A DNA stretch of 31,838 nucleotides from Bacteroidales bacterium UBA1756. GTDB taxonomy: Bacteria; Bacteroidota; Bacteroidia; Bacteroidales; WCHB1-69. The notes beneath the pieces were generated by a model. That model was not told the DNA's origin. It saw only the letters and a program-made list of their open reading frames with translations, and searched no databases. The position numbers and the translations under genes were made by a program. The DNA lies in contig DCHI01000068.1 in assembly GCA_002314795.1 (NCBI GenBank), positions 1 through 31,838 of the forward strand, given 5' to 3'. The number at the start of each line of letters is the position of its first letter. Within the stretch, counting starts at the first letter, position 1. Shown piece by piece: positions 22,409 through 31,838 of this stretch.

Positions 22409-25400
22409 ATGAACACTATTGGAACAAAAACTCTGTGGATTTGCCTCGTATGTTTCTTGTTGGGGCATAACTTATTTTCTCAGAATACCAATAACCTTTG
22501 TTTGAATTCAAATCCCTTTTGTACGGACGAGAACCCGTATGGAGTGACCTTCCCTGCGGGAACAGACGGCTCTGCTACGCCTGACCTTCCAAGCGGGCAG
22601 AGGGGGTGCCTGGGTTATACGCCAGCTCCTGCGTGGTATGTGATGCAGATTGACAATCCAGGTGATATGCTTATCTATATGAGCCACAGTAATGGCCGTG
22701 ATATCGACTTCGCTTGTTGGGGGCCTTTTACCGGTTATAACACCTACGGGGAATTGTTACAAGCCGTGTGTACTTCTCAACTCCACGGAGGAGCTGGAAC
22801 ACACCGTCCATCCAACGGCTATCACGATCCGAATAATCCTGGCACGTGGGGCGGCTATCCGAGCGGAACGATGATTGACTGCAGTTATAGTGCTGCATCT
22901 ACAGAATGGTGTTATATCCACGATGCTCAGGTCGGTCAATGGTACATCTTCCTCATTTGCAACTTCTCTCGTGCTTCCGGTAATATTTCGTTCAGTGTCC
23001 AAAGCGGTGACGCAACCACCAACTGCAACATTTTGGCCAACGTCAGTAACAATGGTCCGTTGTGTGAAGGCGAAGATCTTCAGTTGTCTTGCAGCGCAAT
23101 GAGTACCAACGGTTACCAATGGAGCGGCCCGAATGGTTTTACTTCCAATGTTCAGAACCCAGTGATCAATAACGTGACGACGGCGGCCGCCGGAACCTAC
23201 ACGGTAACTTATACCTCCGCAGGTACGGCTCATACCAGTACCACCATTGTGGAAGTGTATGGCAGACCTACCGCCGCGATTTCAGCGGAACCTTCCACCG
23301 CCACCATCTGTAATGGTGGCAATGTTACGTTAACGGGGCTGTCGAACTGTGACACCTGCCAGTATATTTGGAGTACGGGGGCTACCACGCCTTCCATCAA
23401 CGTGATGCCGAGTGTTTCCACCACGTATGGTCTTACGGTTACGAATGGTAATTGTCAGGCGGTGGCAACGCAGGTCGTCAGTGTCGGCTCCGTGCCGACG
23501 GTGGCTGTCACGCCGGCGGTCATCACCCTGTGCGAGGCAATCGGCCACGTGGACTTGGAAGCTATTTCCACCCGTTGCGGCTTCGGCTGTACCTACGAGT
23601 GGAGCAATGGCGCTACCACGGCCGTCAATACCGTGACGGCGGGTGGTACCTACACCGTGACGGTTACCAACAGTTACGGATGTACGGCGGAAGCTGAGTC
23701 CCTTGTCCGTCTGGAAGCGAGTTCCGACATTTCAGACTGTAACGTCTTTTACGCTGACAATCACGGAAATCCGGAGTCGCAAGGTTTGACTCCGACATCG
23801 CCAACCACCATCCAGCACGCCATCGAATTGGCGTCCTGTACCAATGCCATCATTCGTATGGATACGGGACGTTACGAAATCGACCAGCCTATCAAGTTGG
23901 CAAGCAACCTGACTGTGGAGGGTGGCTTCTTTGACGAGTATAAGCAGAAAACGTCGGCACCAGGTGCTACCACCATTTATCGTACGGCGAATTATCCGGA
24001 AGGAACTTCCAATGCCCCGCGCTTGGTGGCTATCGAAGCCAACAGCTTGAATAACTTCCGCTTGCAGGATCTTACGATTCAGACGGCTAACGCTCCGATA
24101 TTGCCAGATGTCAACTCCAGTACCAACAACTACGATGATAACGAATGTACCAATGGCGTTGAACCTGGTGAATTGGAATGCAGTATCTATCACGGTTCCA
24201 GTGCTCTTGCTGGAACTAACGCAGCACCACTTCCAGGTACCTATGCCTATCATCGCAATGCGAACATTTACACGGCAGCCGATTTGCAGAATACCGCCTT
24301 CCACATTTCCGCTGTCGGCTACGATGTCGCCAATAATGTGGAAGATGTCCCGTTGAATGGACACGCTCGCCGGATGAAAATGTATATGAAACACATCACG
24401 TACGATAATTTTCCTCCGGGAACGACGACCGCAGCTACTTCAGTTAGAAGATGGAACAATCTGATGGTAGATGCCGAGTTGGTTTTTGATGGAATCGTGT
24501 GTGTGACTTCAGGTCGTGTGACCATACCGGTTAGTTTTGACTACAATGGAACAGATAATCTATTGATTCTTGCTGACTGTGAAGGATGTGTGCAGGATGG
24601 TAACCCTCAAGGTCAATGTAATACGCAAGTCTTGGGCGGTAATACCTCTGACGGTTATACGGCTGTGGTGAATTCTACGAATGGGAATCCGTTAGCCAAT
24701 AATGCTATGTTGACACGTAGAGCATATCGCCCCAACACCTATTTTTATTCTTGTACAGACCTTACGGTGGCCGGAAGCGTGGTGGCCACGGTGGGTAATG
24801 GTGCTGCCGTGGAATCCTATCCGCTTCCCGGCGCTAATGGACATCATAGAACGGCAGCTCTTTATACGGCAACGGAAATCGCCACTGGCCCGAAAATGAT
24901 TTCAGGAATCGCTTTTGATGTGGCGAGTGTTTCTCCTTCGGCGGCCGGCTCCCGTACTCGCAGTATTCGTGTCTTTATGAAAAACACGAGCGCTACGTCA
25001 CTCACCGGTGGGCAGGTTTGGAACCACTATCTTTCTAATTCATCTTTGGTTTATTCAGGAACATTGTGTGTCGATGCGACGGGCTGGGCAGAAATTCCTG
25101 TCAATTTTGCATACGAAGGAAATAATTTGTTGGTAATGGTTGAAGGTGAAGGGTGCGATACCGCGGGCGGATGTCCGATGACAACCTTCTGTACAACTAT
25201 TTCGGATATGTGCGCCTCTTTCACGTCGAATGATCCTATCTATTATTCTGTCAATACGCTGTCTTTGCAGTCCACTCGTCCTAATCTTCAATTTTATTCG
25301 GTTGTAACGGACGATGACATTTTTTATGTAACGGAATCGAATTACGGTGTTTCCACCTACGCTCTTCATATATCAGGATGCCAGTTGTATGACGTGGTTC

Positions 25401-28400
25401 GTTGTCGCTTGCTCCCGGGCAATGCTACGAATGGCAAGGACGGCGTGGCCGGAAAGGATGGAGGCAAAGGTGGTGACGGTACTGATGGCCTTAGTGGTTC
25501 TGCCGGTGGCTACGGTTGTGATGGGAATCCTGACCACGATGTCATTGAGGGAGAGTATGCTGGAACAACCTTGGGAGGCGATGGTGGAAGCCCTGGCGCT
25601 GCCGGTTATTCCGCAGGTACGGCTGGCCCGGCTTATCAAGGTGGCCGTGGTGGTCGTGGCGGCCAGTATGAAACGGTTGGTCGCCATATTAATAGTGGTG
25701 CAAATGGTGTTGCCGGTTTTGGTGCCGGCGGAGGTGCTGCTACGGCGGGACACCCTATTGCTCAGGCAACTTCTAATAATGCTGGACTTGTTGAGGCAAA
25801 GGGGGAAATCGTTGCCGAAGATATGGCAGAATTTCAAGTCTTTGCTGGCCGTGGTATGGATGGTATTCGAGGCAATGATGCCACTCCTAATCCAGTTATT
25901 TATTCTGACTACTTCAATCCTGCCCAACAAGCCAATGGTGGAGACGGCACTGGCGGTTGTGGCGGTGGCGGCGGTGGCGGCGGTGGTGCTGCCTACGCTG
26001 AAAATACGTATGGCATCTCCTTCCGTCGTGTCTTCGCTTCCGGTTCCGGTGGTGGCGGCGGCGGCGGCGGCGGTGGCGGCGGCCAAGGTGGTGGTGGCGG
26101 CTACGGTGGCGGTGGCTCTTTCGCCATCTACTGCTATAATGACCAAGGCAATCGCCATTTCTTGGATTGCTACTCCACTGTAGGAACAGCTGGCCAAGGC
26201 GGTCTCGGTATGCCTGGTGGTGTTGGTGGAGAAGGAGGCCAAGGCGGTCTCGGTTGTGCAGAACACGGTCTTCAACTTATTTATAAACCCCTTGAACCAA
26301 GTAATGTAAATTATCAAGCTTATGCTCAGGGTGGTGTCGGTGACAATGGCGGTTTCGGCGGCAATGGTGGTGACGGCGGTCACGGTGCCAATGCTCCGGC
26401 CGGCGTTCAATGGACGGCCCTCGATGTGAGCAATTTGGGAGTCCCTACCCAAATTCCATCTGCAGAATATTCCAATTATACTGCCTTGAATTCACAGCCG
26501 GTCATCATTGCTGGCTCCCACGCAAATCCCTACTCAAGTTGTACTGAAGTTGAAATGGATATGTGTGGTAATGTTTCAGATTATACCACATTTGGTTCTG
26601 GGGCTAATCCGTCTTCTGGAACATCTTGTACGACAATTATTTATGAAAACAATGGCTCTGACCTCGCCGGACAAGCCACGGGTACGGGACGTAAAACCCC
26701 TGAGGCCGATGGAAACCGCTACTCCGGTTTTAACCTCATCCTTTTTGATCCGGATGAATTGAATGACATTACCGGTCGTCAGGAAATCTGCCCTGGTGAA
26801 GAAGACTATTGTATTGATCATACTGCTGGTTATTTTTATAGCTGGACCATCACACAGGGAAGTGAGTACGCCGCTTTCACTTCCGATACAACGCTTCATT
26901 GCGTGTCTGTTGAATTCACAAACCACACTACCGAGCCTCAAACCGTGTTCCTTCGTGTGGATGTGAGCCCGCCGTGTTGCCCGAGTTACGATTTCCGTGA
27001 AATCGAAGTCACGGTCCTTCCAAACGTTTATGTGAGAGACCATACCAATGATATTATCCTCTGTAATACGGAAGATACGGTCTTATTTGTGACAACAACG
27101 ATGCCCTATCCGGATGCTACGTATCAGTGGATGCACGAAGGGAACCCCGTACCAGGCGACCCGATGATGGAGGGGGACGTAACATCTTATTATACAATTG
27201 ATAATGCAAGTTCTGTGAATACTGGAAACTATAGTGTCTTGGTTTCAAGTGCTTGTAATCTCGATACGGTCCGCTTTGTCGTTCAACTTTACGATATGCC
27301 TGTCGTGACCGTTATGGTTGATGAACCAATCTGTGCTCCGGATTATCCGACATTGATTTTCAATACCAATATGGATAATGTTGAGGTGAGTTTTACCGTA
27401 GGTGATCAATCCTATACCTATACTTTCACAGACGCAGGTGAAAATATTGTGGATGACATTTTGTGGGAAACCACCGATAATGGTGTCGTGACTGTGACGT
27501 CTGCTACCTCGTTGGATAATGGCTGTACCTCAGTTCAACAGTCTCAAGACATCATCTTTACTCGTAATAGCAGTGATGTCACTTCGGCTGGTGCTGACCG
27601 CGTCTATTGTTCTCTCTATGCTCCGTTGGTTGCTGTAGAACCAACCATCGATCCAGCAACGTCACATTACGAGTCCGGTCATTGGGAAATCGTGTCCATT
27701 ATGCCAGTAGAAGCTACTGCGGTTATTGACAATCCTGACAATTTTGAAACGTTCTTCACGCCAAGTCAAGCGGGTATGTACACGTTTGAATGGATTTTAA
27801 CTGTAGATAACGATGGCTGCGAAGCGATTATCAGAGATACGGTTCTCATTGCTATTACAGATTCAATTAAAGTGAATTTTGACCGAGACCTTACCACTTG
27901 TGAGGGCGTAGCCATAGATTTGGAAGCCATCGTCACGGGCGGACAAGAACCCTACACGATTTATTGGATTGTAAATGATACTGTTGTGATGGGAATGGGA
28001 AGCCAATGGACCAACTTGGAAGCCGGTGTCAACTACTCCATTGAAGTTTCGGATACCAACGAATGTGGTTTGGTATATCCTTTCGTTATTACTGTTTTGG
28101 AATCCCAGTCCATTTCAATTCGGGACATCGATACCGTTTGCCCTGGCTCAGAAGAAGTGGAGGTTTGGATTGATGTCAGTCAGGGGAGCCAGCCCTATAT
28201 CGCTACTTTTGTCCACGATGGCGATACCATAGTTTCCGAGCCCTTCTCTGAACAGTCACACGCCGTACGGATTCCTTTGCATAGTACGTCCTGCAACGAA
28301 ACAGATACTCTTTATCTGTCATTGATTGACAACAACGGGTGCTCCGCTTTCGATACGGCAACATTTGTCATCGCCGATGTCGCCGGCCCCGTGGTTCAAG

Positions 28401-31400
28401 GGACTCTTCCTAATGATACTCTGTTCTGTTATACCGATATCCCTTCTCCTGCTAATAGTGTTACTGAACTTAAGTCTATGCTTGAAGGGGAGAATGTGAG
28501 TATCGTTGATAGCTGTACCGATATGGAAAATATTGGTTTGTCGGTTGTTACGGATGAGCTGGTGGATAGCTGTCATCAGACCATTGAGAGAACTTATACA
28601 TTGACTGACCAGTGCGGAAATGAAACAATATTGACGCAAACGTTCGTTTTGAATGACACAATAGCACCGACCGTTGACGGTGTTCTTGATGACATTTCGA
28701 TTTCTTGTCGTGCCGAACTCCCCCCTCCGGCTACCAATATCGAGGAATTCCGCATTTTGTTGAATGGCCCTGGTAATATTTTTGACAATTGTTCACGTGA
28801 ACTCCAATTTAATGTTGTTCCAGAGGAAATTGCGTCAATCTGTGATACAACCTATCAGCGTAGGTATGTTATTTCGGATGAGTGCGGCAATTCTACCGAG
28901 GTAGTTCAAAATATTATTTTTAGAGATGAGGATGCTCCAGTGGTTGAGGGCGCACTGATGCCAGAAACCATCAATGCATTGGATGATTGCAGTTATACGT
29001 TGCCTACTCCGTATGCGACAGTGAATGAAATGGCTGGTGCTGGTGTCACCGTTAACGATTGCAACTTGATTCAGGAAGTGACGTATGTTGATGATGACAG
29101 CACCGGTACTTTGAACGTTTGTTCCAAGGTGATTACGCGTACCTATACGATTTCAGACAGTTGTGGTAATACCTCCGAGGTTAGTCAGACCATTACGGTG
29201 GTTGATCAGACAGCTCCAGTTGTAGCGACAACCCTTTCCGATACAATACTATATTATATGGATGCAGCTTGCACGGTTCCTGATTTCCCGTCGATGGCGC
29301 TAACCGATTTTGATATTACGGATTGCAACGAGGTTCAGCTGACTGTGACAAATCAAGATACAACCAATGATGGCGCCGGTTGCGAATGGAGTTATGTCCG
29401 TGTTTACTCTTTCGTGGATGCGTGCGGGAACGGTCCCGTTGAACTGGAGCAGACAATTACGATTCGTGATACCGCCCGCCCCATAGTTTCCGATGTTTTG
29501 TCTGATACGACACTCTATTATTCTGGAAATGATTGTACATTGGCTGGCGTGCCCGTCTTGAGTCTTGAAGATTTCACCGTTGAAGATTGCAATTCTGTGG
29601 AAATGACTTACGAAGCGGATACGACGGGTGGCGGTGAAGGTTGTGCGTGGGCAATTACCCGTACTTATACTTTTACCGATGTCTGCCGCAATGCCCCGGT
29701 CTCCATCAGTCACGTTATCAATGTGATGGATACAACTTCCCCGGCTATCGAAGGTGCTTTGGCAGATGTTACTTTGTATAAAGATGAAACTTGCTCTTAC
29801 ACTTTGCCTGATACATTGGATATTGCGGGCTTGCAAAGCGCGGGCTTGGTCATTACCGATTGCAATTTGAGAATGGATACGATTGCAGTCAATCATTCTG
29901 ATATAGAGACAATTGATAATTGCAATAGCAGATTGGTGCGTACATACGAGGTTTTTGACCTTTGTGGAAATTCATCAACCATTTCTCAAAATATATCTAT
30001 TCAAGATACTACCCGTCCGGTGGTCGTTGATAATCTTTCTGATACCATATTATATTATGTAAATGCGGATTGCGATTATCCGACTTTACCCGAATTGCGT
30101 CTTTCTGATTTCGATGTGACGGATTGTAGTCCGGTCGTCAATATGGTGGTTTCACATCGGGATACAACGAATGGCGGCACGGGCTGCGAATGGAGTTACC
30201 TTCGTGTCTATACGTTTACGGACGATTGCGGTAATGCCCCTGTCATTATCGACCAAGTTATCACGATTAAGGATACGACTCGTCCTTCCGTAGTAGATAA
30301 TTTGAATGATACAACCCTTTATTACGAAGGCAATGATTGTACATTGACCGACTATCCCGTCTTGACACTTTCCGACTTTTCTGTAGAAGATTGCAATGAA
30401 GTTGAAATGACGTATGTGGCTGATACGACGAGCGGTGGAAGCGGCTGCGCTTGGACGGTTACCCGTACTTATACTTTTACGGATATTTGTAATAATGCGT
30501 CTGTTTCTATTGATCAGATTATCAATGTGATGGATACAACACGTCCTGAAATTGTCAATGCACTCGCCGATACCACTATTTATCGTTTGGATGATTGCTC
30601 TTATCAACTGATTGATACATTGGATGTAAACGGATTGCAACTGTCAGGATTGGTTATTTCTGATTGCAATCTCCGTATGGATACGATTGGCATTTCTCAT
30701 TCTGCAATAGAAGAAATTGACCATTGCGACAGCAGAATTGTACGTACATACGAAGTTTTTGACTTGTGTGGAAATTCAAATGTCGTTTCTCAGAACATTA
30801 TTATTAGTGATACTTCTCGTCCCTATTTTGTAGAAGAAATTCCGACTCAGAATTTGACGGCTACAAATTGCGAGTTCATCATTCCTGATTTTACCGATAC
30901 GGTGCTTCGTCGCACGATGGACAACTGCACTTCTGCTGAAAATATTTCAGTAACGCAACAAGTTCCTGCTGCCGGCACAATAGCTGAAACTTCGCAGGAT
31001 GTTTTAGTGACGGTTTCCGACCTTTGCGGAAATACGAATACCATCAGCATTTCTGTTGTAGTGCCCGATACGCTCCGTATTGCCATTGCACAAAACGATA
31101 CATCTCTTTGCGAAGGTGCAAGTGTCGTGCTTCCTACTGTCTATGAAGGTGGTGTCGCTCCTTATACCTTTGCTTGGAGTCCGCAAACTGGACTTGATCT
31201 TCCTGATGCAGATACGGTTACAGCAACTCCGTCCGCTGGCATTTACGAATACGTGGTGACACTCACAGATGCTAATGGTTGTGTCGCTTCCGATACGGTA
31301 ACGGTGGAAGTGGATACGATTCCTTCCACTCCGGTTTTGGTGCCCACGCCTGATGTCGCTTGTCAAGGTGGACATAATGGAACCATTACTATTGAAAGTC

Positions 31401-31838
31401 CTGTTGGCACAGGTTATAGTTACTCTCTTAATGGTGCTGCTTTCCAAGATACGACAACAGTTTATGACGGATTGTCCGATGGTCAATATATTGTTGAAGT
31501 GCTTTCTGCTTCAGCAGCTTCTTGTACAAGTCGTGATACAGTCGTCATCGAACGTTCTCCGGAAATTCCTTCTGTTGTGATTGATACGATTACAACTCTG
31601 CTTTGCCCGAATCAAGGCAGTCAGGATTTGACGGCTCGCATTCTCGGTGGCTTGGCTCCGTTTACTGTTACTTGGAGTGATAATGTAATTGTATCGCCTA
31701 CGGATAGTTTGGCCAGTAGAATCGCTATTGAGGCGGCTGCTTGTGATACAGCTTATTCGGTGACAATTACCATTACGGATGCAAATAATTGTCAAACGGA
31801 TAATACGTATACATTCAACGTGAATGACACGACGGCTC
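22409..31838 (+). CDS. Giant secreted multidomain adhesin-like protein, 3' end outside the window
   Basis: One frame is open from ATG 22409 to the window edge: at least 3143 residues, no stop. It opens with a signal peptide (MNTIGTKTLWICLVCFLLGH, ending near FSQ). Domains by approximate residue: a Cys-rich N-terminal domain (65-195, APAWYVMQI, DIDFACWGPF); three Ig-like domains (209-285, 286-358, 361-436); the start of a pectate-lyase-like beta-helix (445-567); two related beta modules (592-734, 784-934); the rest of the helix (968-1008); a Gly-rich block (1008-1334); further Ig/PKD-like domains (1453-1990); ten HYR-like modules of about 90 residues (1993-2885); and at least three SprB/Ig-like domains to the edge. 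The style matches T9SS substrates, so a C-terminal sorting domain is expected beyond the window. Probable role is a surface adhesin; the ligand is unknown. Confidence 0.92.
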   Translation, partial: MNTIGTKTLWICLVCFLLGHNLFSQNTNNLCLNSNPFCTDENPYGVTFPAGTDGSATPDLPSGQRGCLGYTPAPAWYVMQIDNPGDMLIYMSHSNGRDIDFACWGPFTGYNTYGELLQAVCTSQLHGGAGTHRPSNGYHDPNNPGTWGGYPSGTMIDCSYSAASTEWCYIHDAQVGQWYIFLICNFSRASGNISFSVQSGDATTNCNILANVSNNGPLCEGEDLQLSCSAMSTNGYQWSGPNGFTSNVQNPVINNVTTAAAGTYTVTYTSAGTAHTSTTIVEVYGRPTAAISAEPSTATICNGGNVTLTGLSNCDTCQYIWSTGATTPSINVMPSVSTTYGLTVTNGNCQAVATQVVSVGSVPTVAVTPAVITLCEAIGHVDLEAISTRCGFGCTYEWSNGATTAVNTVTAGGTYTVTVTNSYGCTAEAESLVRLEASSDISDCNVFYADNHGNPESQGLTPTSPTTIQHAIELASCTNAIIRMDTGRYEIDQPIKLASNLTVEGGFFDEYKQKTSAPGATTIYRTANYPEGTSNAPRLVAIEANSLNNFRLQDLTIQTANAPILPDVNSSTNNYDDNECTNGVEPGELECSIYHGSSALAGTNAAPLPGTYAYHRNANIYTAADLQNTAFHISAVGYDVANNVEDVPLNGHARRMKMYMKHITYDNFPPGTTTAATSVRRWNNLMVDAELVFDGIVCVTSGRVTIPVSFDYNGTDNLLILADCEGCVQDGNPQGQCNTQVLGGNTSDGYTAVVNSTNGNPLANNAMLTRRAYRPNTYFYSCTDLTVAGSVVATVGNGAAVESYPLPGANGHHRTAALYTATEIATGPKMISGIAFDVASVSPSAAGSRTRSIRVFMKNTSATSLTGGQVWNHYLSNSSLVYSGTLCVDATGWAEIPVNFAYEGNNLLVMVEGEGCDTAGGCPMTTFCTTISDMCASFTSNDPIYYSVNTLSLQSTRPNLQFYSVVTDDDIFYVTESNYGVSTYALHISGCQLYDVVRCRLLPGNATNGKDGVAGKDGGKGGDGTDGLSGSAGGYGCDGNPDHDVIEGEYAGTTLGGDGGSPGAAGYSAGTAGPAYQGGRGGRGGQYETVGRHINSGANGVAGFGAGGGAATAGHPIAQATSNNAGLVEAKGEIVAEDMAEFQVFAGRGMDGIRGNDATPNPVIYSDYFNPAQQANGGDGTGGCGGGGGGGGGAAYAENTYGISFRRVFASGSGGGGGGGGGGGGQGGGGGYGGGGSFAIYCYNDQGNRHFLDCYSTVGTAGQGGLGMPGGVGGEGGQGGLGCAEHGLQLIYKPLEPSNVNYQAYAQGGVGDNGGFGGNGGDGGHGANAPAGVQWTALDVSNLGVPTQIPSAEYSNYTALNSQPVIIAGSHANPYSSCTEVEMDMCGNVSDYTTFGSGANPSSGTSCTTIIYENNGSDLAGQATGTGRKTPEADGNRYSGFNLILFDPDELNDITGRQEICPGEEDYCIDHTAGYFYSWTITQGSEYAAFTSDTTLHCVSVEFTNHTTEPQTVFLRVDVSPPCCPSYDFREIEVTVLPNVYVRDHTNDIILCNTEDTVLFVTTTMPYPDATYQWMHEGNPVPGDPMMEGDVTSYYTIDNASSVNTGNYSVLVSSACNLDTVRFVVQLYDMPVVTVMVDEPICAPDYPTLIFNTNMDNVEVSFTVGDQSYTYTFTDAGENIVDDILWETTDNGVVTVTSATSLDNGCTSVQQSQDIIFTRNSSDVTSAGADRVYCSLYAPLVAVEPTIDPATSHYESGHWEIVSIMPVEATAVIDNPDNFETFFTPSQAGMYTFEWILTVDNDGCEAIIRDTVLIAITDSIKVNFDRDLTTCEGVAIDLEAIVTGGQEPYTIYWIVNDTVVMGMGSQWTNLEAGVNYSIEVSDTNECGLVYPFVITVLESQSISIRDIDTVCPGSEEVEVWIDVSQGSQPYIATFVHDGDTIVSEPFSEQSHAVRIPLHSTSCNETDTLYLSLIDNNGCSAFDTATFVIADVAGPVVQGTLPNDTLFCYTDIPSPANSVTELKSMLEGENVSIVDSCTDMENIGLSVVTDELVDSCHQTIERTYTLTDQCGNETILTQTFVLNDTIAPTVDGVLDDISISCRAELPPPATNIEEFRILLNGPGNIFDNCSRELQFNVVPEEIASICDTTYQRRYVISDECGNSTEVVQNIIFRDEDAPVVEGALMPETINALDDCSYTLPTPYATVNEMAGAGVTVNDCNLIQEVTYVDDDSTGTLNVCSKVITRTYTISDSCGNTSEVSQTITVVDQTAPVVATTLSDTILYYMDAACTVPDFPSMALTDFDITDCNEVQLTVTNQDTTNDGAGCEWSYVRVYSFVDACGNGPVELEQTITIRDTARPIVSDVLSDTTLYYSGNDCTLAGVPVLSLEDFTVEDCNSVEMTYEADTTGGGEGCAWAITRTYTFTDVCRNAPVSISHVINVMDTTSPAIEGALADVTLYKDETCSYTLPDTLDIAGLQSAGLVITDCNLRMDTIAVNHSDIETIDNCNSRLVRTYEVFDLCGNSSTISQNISIQDTTRPVVVDNLSDTILYYVNADCDYPTLPELRLSDFDVTDCSPVVNMVVSHRDTTNGGTGCEWSYLRVYTFTDDCGNAPVIIDQVITIKDTTRPSVVDNLNDTTLYYEGNDCTLTDYPVLTLSDFSVEDCNEVEMTYVADTTSGGSGCAWTVTRTYTFTDICNNASVSIDQIINVMDTTRPEIVNALADTTIYRLDDCSYQLIDTLDVNGLQLSGLVISDCNLRMDTIGISHSAIEEIDHCDSRIVRTYEVFDLCGNSNVVSQNIIISDTSRPYFVEEIPTQNLTATNCEFIIPDFTDTVLRRTMDNCTSAENISVTQQVPAAGTIAETSQDVLVTVSDLCGNTNTISISVVVPDTLRIAIAQNDTSLCEGASVVLPTVYEGGVAPYTFAWSPQTGLDLPDADTVTATPSAGIYEYVVTLTDANGCVASDTVTVEVDTIPSTPVLVPTPDVACQGGHNGTITIESPVGTGYSYSLNGAAFQDTTTVYDGLSDGQYIVEVLSASAASCTSRDTVVIERSPEIPSVVIDTITTLLCPNQGSQDLTARILGGLAPFTVTWSDNVIVSPTDSLASRIAIEAAACDTAYSVTITITDANNCQTDNTYTFNVNDTTA
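25426..26414 (+). repeat. Glycine-rich, collagen-like block with GGC/GGT trinucleotide runs
   Basis: Inside the giant gene, about 330 codons encode a Gly-dominated segment. It starts with collagen-like GKDG-type triplets near 25430, passes through polyglycine runs of about nine and twelve Gly (25960-25985 and 26040-26085), and ends with GGQGG and GGNGGDGGHG motifs before 26414. The DNA of the runs is nearly pure GGC/GGT, so length variation by slippage is possible. It is inserted directly after the beta-helix part. Confidence 0.9.
29216..30820 (+). repeat. ABCABC super-repeat of three HYR-like modules
   Basis: Six consecutive modules of about 90 residues occur in the order A-B-C-A-B-C. The equivalent Asp codon that opens each module's strand lies at 29240 and 30041 (A), 29504 and 30308 (B), and 29765 and 30569 (C), so the period is 801-804 nt, 267-268 residues. 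Shared phrases include GCEWSY (A), EGNDCTL or SGNDCTL (B), and ITDCNLRMDTI with VRTYEVFDLCGNS (C). The copies differ at many positions, so the duplication is not very recent. Confidence 0.9.

Noticed and set aside
22757..24394. Several minus-strand open frames of 64-220 codons under the start of the giant gene
   Set aside because: They are shadows of the continuous + strand frame and lack signal peptides, motifs or promoters.
25373..26452. Long minus-strand open frame (359 codons) opposite the glycine-rich block
   Set aside because: It is the antisense of GGC/GGT-rich coding DNA, giving a low-complexity Ala/Thr-rich translation, while the + strand frame continues on both sides.

Overview
The window looks like a chromosomal segment of a Bacteroidota bacterium, most likely an amino-acid-fermenting member of Bacteroidales. 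The evidence is recurrent TAnnTTTG-type -7 promoter boxes, a type IX secretion (T9SS) type B sorting domain, an S46 dipeptidyl-peptidase of the DPP11 type, a 3-aminobutyryl-CoA ammonia-lyase, HX5D-type acyltransferase and many lipoproteins. No rRNA, tRNA, transposase, phage gene or CRISPR array was seen.

Layout. Positions 1-1700 (+ strand) hold the 3' part of a small acidic lipoprotein with its terminator, then a promoter and an AAA/DUF4143 ATPase. Positions 1697-22056 are almost entirely minus strand. From 3' to 5' they hold an orphan FecE/BtuD-like ABC ATPase, a 29-unit heptanucleotide array, a T9SS type B cell-surface protein, lplA, a Sct1-like acyltransferase, DPP11, a Wzx-like flippase, a YciO/Sua5-family protein, the SRP RNA with its promoter, a second heptanucleotide array, a lipoprotein, and a Nudix protein whose C-terminus looks frameshifted. 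These are followed by kal, an outer-membrane barrel, a 1051-residue TPR protein, an RND-type adaptor and a TolC-family protein. From 22409 to the window edge a single + strand frame stays open for 9430 nt: a giant secreted protein whose end lies beyond the window. I translated that frame by eye and found no stop.

Likely transcription units (inferred from spacing and from visible promoters and terminators): SRP RNA-yciO-wzx-dpp11; acyltransferase-lplA; TPR-barrel-kal, ending at the strong hairpin near 14076; and tolC-adaptor, ending at the hairpin near 19576. The adaptor/TolC unit lacks the RND permease that normally accompanies it, and the ABC ATPase lacks a permease.

The most unusual content is the giant protein and the two heptamer arrays. 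The protein combines Ig-like domains, a beta-helix interrupted by duplicated modules, a polyglycine block, and ten HYR-like modules including an ABCABC super-repeat of about 268 residues. The arrays share one unit, sit in opposite orientations, and lie next to the ABC gene and the SRP RNA promoter. Family names come from motif recognition; no database search was possible.
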